Positions 59,252 through 64,000 of a DNA stretch of 64,000 nt are shown here, piece by piece. The stretch spans positions 310,001 through 374,000 of the forward strand of contig WGMB01000009.1 of the NCBI GenBank assembly GCA_016125275.1, read 5' to 3'. The notes beneath the pieces were generated by a model. That model saw only the letters and a program-made list of their open reading frames with translations. It ran no database searches and was not told the origin of the DNA. The DNA is from Acidobacteriota bacterium (lineage in GTDB: Bacteria; Acidobacteriota; Terriglobia; Bryobacterales; UBA6623). The position numbers and the translations under genes were made by a program. The stretch's first letter is position 1. Each line of letters opens with the position of its first letter.

Positions 59252-60069
59252 GCGCCCGCTTTCAACTCCGCATCCAGCGCTACGGCTGGGACAAGGCCTC
59301 GGACTGCTACGAGGACCTCTGGGGCCGCCAGGTGGAGCCCGCCCGCGGGGCTCTGCTCGAGATGGCGGGGCTGCAGGCCGGCGAGCGCGTGCTCGACATG
59401 GCCTGCGGTCCGGGCCCGATCGCCTTGGCGGCGGCCGCCCGAGTGGGATCGACGGGCTTCGTGCTGGGGGCGGATATCTCCGACCGGATGGTCGAGAGGG
59501 CCGGCGCGGCGGCTCGCCGTGAAGGCGTGACGAACGTGGCCTTCGTGCGGGCCGACGCCGAGACCGAAGTGGCCGCGCCGGGCGCCTTCGATGTGGCCCT
59601 GTGCTCGCTCGGGCTGATGTACGCCCCCAACCCGCGGGTGGCGCTGCGCCGGCTGCGGGACGCAGTGCGGCCCGGCGGTCGCGCGGCAGTGGCAGTGTGG
59701 GGCGCCCGCAAGCAGTGCGGCTGGGCGGAGATCTTCCCCATCGTCGACGCGCGGGTCGAGTCCGCGGTGTGCCCCATGTTCTTCCAGCTCGGCACGGGCG
59801 ACGCGCTCGAGCATGAGCTCGCCCGGGCCGGCTTCGGCAACATCAAGACGCAGCGCCTCAACGTGGAGCTTTGGTATGAGTCCGCCGAGCAGGCCGTCGG
59901 CGCGGCCTTCGCGGGCGGACCGGTGGCGTTGGCCTACGCTCGGTTCGACGAAGCTGTCCGGCGCTCGGCCGAAGCCGAGTACCTGGGCTCGATCGAGCGC
60001 TACCGACGCGGCTCGGGCTACGCCCTGCCGGGCGAGTTCGTGGTGGCGGCGGCGGAGCGCGTCGGGTAG
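59248..60069 (+). CDS. Class I SAM-dependent methyltransferase
   Basis: The 273-residue protein has the SAM-binding motif GERVLDMACGPGPIALAAA, followed by VLGADISDRMVERAGAAARREGV, FVRADAETEV, and FDVALCSLGLMYAPNPRVALRRLRDAVRPGG, a UbiE-like class I fold. The C-terminal half differs from UbiE and shows no diagnostic substrate motif. It is translationally coupled to the OsmC gene (ATGA overlap), which suggests a shared stress or detoxification role. It ends 4 bp before the convergent protease gene. Confidence 0.88.
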   Translation: MSARFQLRIQRYGWDKASDCYEDLWGRQVEPARGALLEMAGLQAGERVLDMACGPGPIALAAAARVGSTGFVLGADISDRMVERAGAAARREGVTNVAFVRADAETEVAAPGAFDVALCSLGLMYAPNPRVALRRLRDAVRPGGRAAVAVWGARKQCGWAEIFPIVDARVESAVCPMFFQLGTGDALEHELARAGFGNIKTQRLNVELWYESAEQAVGAAFAGGPVALAYARFDEAVRRSAEAEYLGSIERYRRGSGYALPGEFVVAAAERVG

Positions 60070-60073
60070 GCCG

Positions 60074-63000
60074 CTACGGCGTGGGGTCCACCCACACTTC
60101 CACGTCCTCGCTGAGGTAGCCGTCCACGTAGAACAGCAGCGGCAGGCTGGACTCTTCGGCCGGCAATGTCTCCGGCAGGGTCACGTTGAACTGGGCCAGT
60201 CCCACGAACCCGGGCGTCAAGCCGGCGAACAGGACCGTGATCTCTTGTTCGCCCAACGCCGCCAGGGCCGTCCCCAGGAGGGTGGACAACGGCGAAACGG
60301 CGGCCGGTTCGCCCGTGGCCGGCGGGTTCTCGAGTTGCCCCAGCCCGGTACCGTAGACGACGAGCGTTTCGGCCGCCTTGGCGGGATTCTCCGGCGTGAC
60401 CAGAGCGCCGTCCGCGTGGACGACCACCGGTTCGAGCGACCCGGCGACGCGCTCGTAGCGGAAGATCTCCGGCGCGTTGTCGAGCACCAGCACGTCCTCG
60501 AACGGGCTGATCTCGCCGTTCCGGCGGACCATCACCGTTGGTGCGGTGAACGGGGCGACCTCCACGGGAACCTGGAAGTTGATCTGGCCGGCCGAAACGA
60601 AATAGAGCGGCGCGGGTTCGCCGTCGACCAATACTTCCACGCCGTTGATCGCGCGGGGCAGCGGCGTCTCGGTGGCCGCGCCGGTCTCGTCCGCCAGATT
60701 CGTTCCGAACAGCGTGGCGATCGTACCGGGCGCCGCAAAGTAGCCGAAGCTGGCCCCGTTCGTCACGCCGAACCGGCTGATCTTGGGAGCGCCCTGCCCG
60801 GTTTCGAACAGAGCCATCAACTGGGCGCCTTGGTAGGCGTAGGCGCCGGCCACGTTCACGAAGTACTCGCCCGGCTCGACCGCCAGCTTCTGGCCGGCTT
60901 CGGTCAGCGCCTCGCTCGGCCCGCTCACCACAATCTGCTCCAGGTTGCCGGAGAACTCCGAGTAGTCGTCCACGTCACAGTACTGGCTGACCAGGAACGT
61001 AGACTGGCAGATCGGCAGGCGGCCCTGGGCGACATAGAGATCCGCGTCGCCGCCTCCGCCGCCCATCGACAGCGTCATCGTCTCGACGCCTTCGGGCACG
61101 GTGATCGAGTAGAAGGTTTCGCCGCTGGTGACGTCGCTGAGATCCTTCAAGATCACGCCGGGCTCCAGGGTCCCCACGCTGGGCGTCGCCGCTTCGAGCG
61201 ACACGTTGTCGAAGCTGTCGAAGGCGTAGACCCGCACGGGCCAGCGGCCGCCCTGGGGCGCGGCGTAGCTGAGCGTCTCGAATGAGCCGTCGCGCGTGGA
61301 GGTCTCGGGCGTCGCCCCGAGCGGAAAGACCAGCATGTCCGCGTCGCCGTCGTCGTCCGACGCCGGTCGCAGCCGGAACTGCAGCAGCGGCAGGCCGTCG
61401 GGAATCTCGGCATAGAGCAGCCCCTCGTCGCCGGCGGGCGCGGACAGGCTCAACGGCTCACCCGGACCGAAGTAGGTGACGACGGGCGTCGTGAAGCCGT
61501 GCAGGATGCGCCCCCCGCGCCCGTCGGTGATCTCGACCATCACGCGCTGCGGGGCGAACCTGTCGATGCTCCACCGCACCACGCCTTCGGGGTCAACGCT
61601 CAGGCCGGGGGGCCCGGTCAACAGCGTGAACGTCAGGGCGTCGTCGTCGGCGTCCTCGGCCGCGATCGGGTAAACCAGATCGTCGCCCAGCTCCGAGCTT
61701 TCGGGAATCCGCCCGGTGACGACGGGGTTGTGATTCTCTCCCTCCACCGGCGGCAGGTCGAAGGAAGCGTTCCAAGTGATCGATTCCGCCAGCGGGTAGC
61801 CGTCGATGCTGCTCGAAGAAAAGCCCAATCCGTGATGGGCGAAGACCTCCTGCAGAACGGCCTGGTTGGCGCCTTCGAAGCGCTGCTCGTCGGCCAGCAG
61901 AACGGCGTCCTTGGCGTCGACCATCGTCGGGTCGCAGGCGGTCAGCGGCAGGGCGTCGGTCACCAGCATGTCGGTAGTTTCCTGCCCCAGTTGCTTGCGG
62001 ACGTCCCACAGCACGGCCGCCCAGATTTCGCCGTCGTTGTGGACCTCGAAGCCCTCGTTGCCCAGGTCCTGGTGCTGGAAGGTGTAGCCCTCGTAGGACT
62101 GCCTGCGAATGCCGGACAAGGGCAGGGCAAAGTCGTCGTAGGCCCCCAGCACAGGGTCGTTGGTGAAGCTGATGGCGTAGTAGTCCGACCAGCCTTCGGC
62201 CAGACTGTCAGAGATCTGCGTGTCGAGGCAGTCGGTTCGGTCCGGCCCGCCGATCAGCCGGCCGGTGAGCCCGTGGGCCATCTCATGGATGATGGTCTGC
62301 CGGGAATAGGCCAAATCGAAGTCGTCGGTCTGCGCCAACGTCCCGTTGGAGCCGATGCCGGTGCGCAGTCGCGGCGACACGCCTTCGGGCCGCGGCAAGA
62401 AGGAAGCCCCCGAACTGGTCTGTACCGACGCCAGCACGGGGTCGCCGCCCTCGCCGCCGTGGTCGAAGTTCGACGTCTGAAAGTTGCCGGCTTCCTCAGT
62501 GAACCCCAACTCGTAGAAGGCGTCCAGCGTCTGGTTGAGGTGGTAGAAGAGGTTGGTCGCCGCCGCCGCGGGAAACATCCGCGGGTTCTTGCCGCTGAGC
62601 CCCTCTCCAGACTCGAAGTCGAACTCCTGGGTTTCGCTGAACGCCCGGCCGCCCTGCAACCCTGGGGACTCCTCGTCATCCGGCTCGCCGTCGAGGTCGC
62701 GGTCCAGAAAAGCGTCCACGCGGTTGCCCAGCGTCACCAAACCGCCCTCGTCCAGCCATTCGGCGGGAATGTCGACGAGCTCACGGTCCCCGTGCAGCGG
62801 CGAGCGCGGGTAGATGCGCGCCGTGGCATGCCGGGCCAGCGGCGCTCGGTAGAGGGCCTCGCCGCTGCGCGCGTCGAGGAGCATCTCATAGGATTCACCC
62901 TTCGGGCCGTCCACGTACACGCGGTAGGCCACACGCCCTTCCGTCGTGCTGAGCGGGAAGACGGCTTGGCTGACGGCGACCGGCAGGGCCGACGCTTCCG

Positions 63001-63658
63001 GGTGGCGGTACAGCGTCCAGCGGCCCGACGGGGATTGCAGTGGTACGAGCGCTTCGTCGCTCGCCCGCACGCCGGCCATCCGCAGGCCGAGACGGGCGGC
63101 GTCGCTCGCCGTCAGCGTCGTGCGGGGATCGACCGCCAGGCCGGGGCGGATCGGGTCCGACAGCAACTGGACGACTTCGCCGCGCTGATTGAGCGTCACG
63201 GACACCTGTCCGCCCCACACCGGCAAGCCTCCAGCAGTCTGCTCCAAGCGCACCTGCGTCCAGCGGCCGATCGGAGTCCGGCCCGCCACGCGGAAGCCTT
63301 CCAGGTCGCGGGGCGAAAGACCCAACACGTTGCGGTAGGTCGTCAGGAACTCACGCGCGGCAGCCACCGGGTCGGAGGCCTCCGGACGGCCGAGGACGCC
63401 CCCTACCCGATGCACCGACCGCGGCCGGCCGTGATCTCCCCAGCTCACCCGCAAATCGGCGCCGGAGCCCCACGCCGCGCGCACCAGATCCTGGGCGGCG
63501 GCCTGGACGCGACGGGCCTCTTCCTTGGCCTCGCCGCCGGCCGTCAGCAGCCGAACGTCAAAGACCGGCTCGGGAATTCCCGATCCGGTCTTCTGGGCCG
63601 AAACAGCAGTGAAACAAAGCAGTATCCCTAGGGCGACACGGGCGCTGCGCAATAGCAT
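60074..63658 (-). CDS. Secreted M36-like metallopeptidase with PPC and TIGR03437-type C-terminus
   Basis: This 1194-residue exported protein has a signal peptide (MLLRSARVALGILLCFTAVSA), a propeptide with FTP/PepSY-like segments (about 85-280), and the catalytic domain with zinc motif HEMAHGLTGR (458-467) and downstream LAEGWSDYYA (E488), as in fungalysins. A cadherin-like module follows (NHNPVVTGRIPESS), then a PPC-type domain (TSGETFYSITVPEGVETMTLSM) and a TIGR03437-like C-terminal domain (NGASFGYFAAPGTIATLFGTNLAD..AGQINFQVPVEV) characteristic of Solibacter relatives. It should digest proteins outside the cell. TACGAT lies 7 nt before the ATG. Confidence 0.9.
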   Translation of the reverse strand: MLLRSARVALGILLCFTAVSAQKTGSGIPEPVFDVRLLTAGGEAKEEARRVQAAAQDLVRAAWGSGADLRVSWGDHGRPRSVHRVGGVLGRPEASDPVAAAREFLTTYRNVLGLSPRDLEGFRVAGRTPIGRWTQVRLEQTAGGLPVWGGQVSVTLNQRGEVVQLLSDPIRPGLAVDPRTTLTASDAARLGLRMAGVRASDEALVPLQSPSGRWTLYRHPEASALPVAVSQAVFPLSTTEGRVAYRVYVDGPKGESYEMLLDARSGEALYRAPLARHATARIYPRSPLHGDRELVDIPAEWLDEGGLVTLGNRVDAFLDRDLDGEPDDEESPGLQGGRAFSETQEFDFESGEGLSGKNPRMFPAAAATNLFYHLNQTLDAFYELGFTEEAGNFQTSNFDHGGEGGDPVLASVQTSSGASFLPRPEGVSPRLRTGIGSNGTLAQTDDFDLAYSRQTIIHEMAHGLTGRLIGGPDRTDCLDTQISDSLAEGWSDYYAISFTNDPVLGAYDDFALPLSGIRRQSYEGYTFQHQDLGNEGFEVHNDGEIWAAVLWDVRKQLGQETTDMLVTDALPLTACDPTMVDAKDAVLLADEQRFEGANQAVLQEVFAHHGLGFSSSSIDGYPLAESITWNASFDLPPVEGENHNPVVTGRIPESSELGDDLVYPIAAEDADDDALTFTLLTGPPGLSVDPEGVVRWSIDRFAPQRVMVEITDGRGGRILHGFTTPVVTYFGPGEPLSLSAPAGDEGLLYAEIPDGLPLLQFRLRPASDDDGDADMLVFPLGATPETSTRDGSFETLSYAAPQGGRWPVRVYAFDSFDNVSLEAATPSVGTLEPGVILKDLSDVTSGETFYSITVPEGVETMTLSMGGGGGDADLYVAQGRLPICQSTFLVSQYCDVDDYSEFSGNLEQIVVSGPSEALTEAGQKLAVEPGEYFVNVAGAYAYQGAQLMALFETGQGAPKISRFGVTNGASFGYFAAPGTIATLFGTNLADETGAATETPLPRAINGVEVLVDGEPAPLYFVSAGQINFQVPVEVAPFTAPTVMVRRNGEISPFEDVLVLDNAPEIFRYERVAGSLEPVVVHADGALVTPENPAKAAETLVVYGTGLGQLENPPATGEPAAVSPLSTLLGTALAALGEQEITVLFAGLTPGFVGLAQFNVTLPETLPAEESSLPLLFYVDGYLSEDVEVWVDPTP

Positions 63659-63665
63659 GCGCCCG

Positions 63666-63671
63666 ATCGTA
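63666..63671 (-). promoter_or_regulatory. Putative -10 element (leaderless-type)
   Basis: TACGAT on the minus strand, 7 nt before the protease ATG at 63658; no Shine-Dalgarno. Confidence 0.35.
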
Positions 63672-63753
63672 GCAACAGTTTCCGGAACCGCGCAGCAGTT
63701 TTGAGCGAAGACGAATCAATATTGTTCCGACAAAGTTTGCGCGGCATCGACGC

Positions 63754-63999
63754 CTATCGGCGCGAGCGGGAGCGGCCCGGCTGCAGCGTTCCGCCGGCCA
63801 CCAGAACCCCCTCCAGAAATCCCGACGGGCATTGCACCCGGTAGTGATACTCCCGCCCTGCCTGCAGCCCTTCCAGTGAGGCATAACGCTCCGACCCGGA
63901 GCCGGAATCGCGGACCTGCACGTAGTGTTCGAACTCGCGGTCCGGGGAGTAGGCGACCAGGCAGCTCTCCGCCGCCGCCGTGCGGTAGCGCAGGGTGGT
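63754..63999 (-). CDS. C-terminal end of an unknown protein (window-truncated)
   Basis: A minus-strand frame open from the window edge ends at TAG (63754-63756) and gives 81 residues, beginning TTLRYRTAAAESCLVAYSPD and ending in the basic tail RSRSRR. The pattern (LRYRTAAAESCLVAYS, then YASLEGLQAGREYHYRVQC) is that of a fibronectin-III-like beta-sandwich. The start lies outside the window. The frame lies 95 bp upstream of the protease gene on the same strand. The rest of the protein and its function cannot be seen. Confidence 0.65.
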   Translation of the reverse strand, partial: TTLRYRTAAAESCLVAYSPDREFEHYVQVRDSGSGSERYASLEGLQAGREYHYRVQCPSGFLEGVLVAGGTLQPGRSRSRR

Positions 64000-64000
64000 G

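Overview
The window is about 64 kb of high-GC, gene-dense bacterial chromosome carrying roughly 50 protein genes. I found no tRNA, rRNA, CRISPR array, IS element or prophage. Its lineage is best explained as Acidobacteriota, order Bryobacterales ('Solibacteres'). The markers are a PadR regulator followed by an ADOP-type MacB/FtsX permease, a VWFA-related Acidobacterial-domain protein (TIGR03436 type), an M36-like protease with a Solibacter-type C-terminal domain (TIGR03437 type), a PSD1 + DUF1501 pair, DUF1080, and secreted carboxypeptidase-regulatory-like (Ig-like) proteins. These assignments come from reading motifs; no database search was run.

Layout. 0-2 kb: end of metK and ahcY (SAM cycle), closed by an intrinsic terminator. 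2-8 kb: a secreted toroid/lyase-like protein, then a c-di-GMP GGDEF-EAL receptor enzyme joined by a 4-bp gap to an inward-rectifier K+ channel. 8-18 kb: a large secreted propeller-PHP (DUF3604-like) protein, acyl-CoA dehydrogenase, zincin, PLP decarboxylase, Gfo/Idh/MocA oxidoreductase, alpha/beta hydrolase, sugar-acid dehydratase. 18-27 kb: rsmD with an altered catalytic motif, two coupled Ig-like secreted proteins, a Kelch-symporter fusion, a second symporter, a metallo-beta-lactamase-fold hydrolase and a lone receiver protein. 27-32 kb: VWFA protein, [2Fe-2S] ferredoxin, nikR, acpS, CDP-alcohol phosphatidyltransferase, greA, PIG-L deacetylase. 32-37 kb: padR-ADOP permease, a DUF6454-like propeller, and an operon aceE - DUF192 lipoprotein - larB - membrane protein. 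40-48 kb: methyltransferase, ACT-like protein, ubiE, pyrB-pyrC and an ACP-FAAL fusion. 48-60 kb: DUF1080, vWA-like, PSD1/DUF1501, a ribosome-inactivating-protein (RIP) family gene, an isoquinoline 1-oxidoreductase-type molybdenum hydroxylase pair, OsmC and a methyltransferase. 60-64 kb: the M36-like protease and the end of a further secreted protein.

How genes work together. Many proteins are exported (Tat or Sec signals) and look like carbohydrate or organic-matter processing: sugar-acid dehydratase, Gfo/Idh/MocA, DUF1080, symporters, toroid lyase-like. Nickel appears twice (nikR, larB). The most unexpected gene is the RIP-family protein at 54648-55577. Other points of note are a dihydroorotase whose metal-binding HxH reads RxR, an RsmD with GPPY in place of DPPY, the c-di-GMP/Kir pair, and a window-wide habit of placing a -10 hexamer 6-11 nt before the start codon, suggesting leaderless mRNAs. 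Ten of eleven convergent gene pairs lie within 24 bp of each other, three of them sharing one palindromic CTAG as both stop codons.
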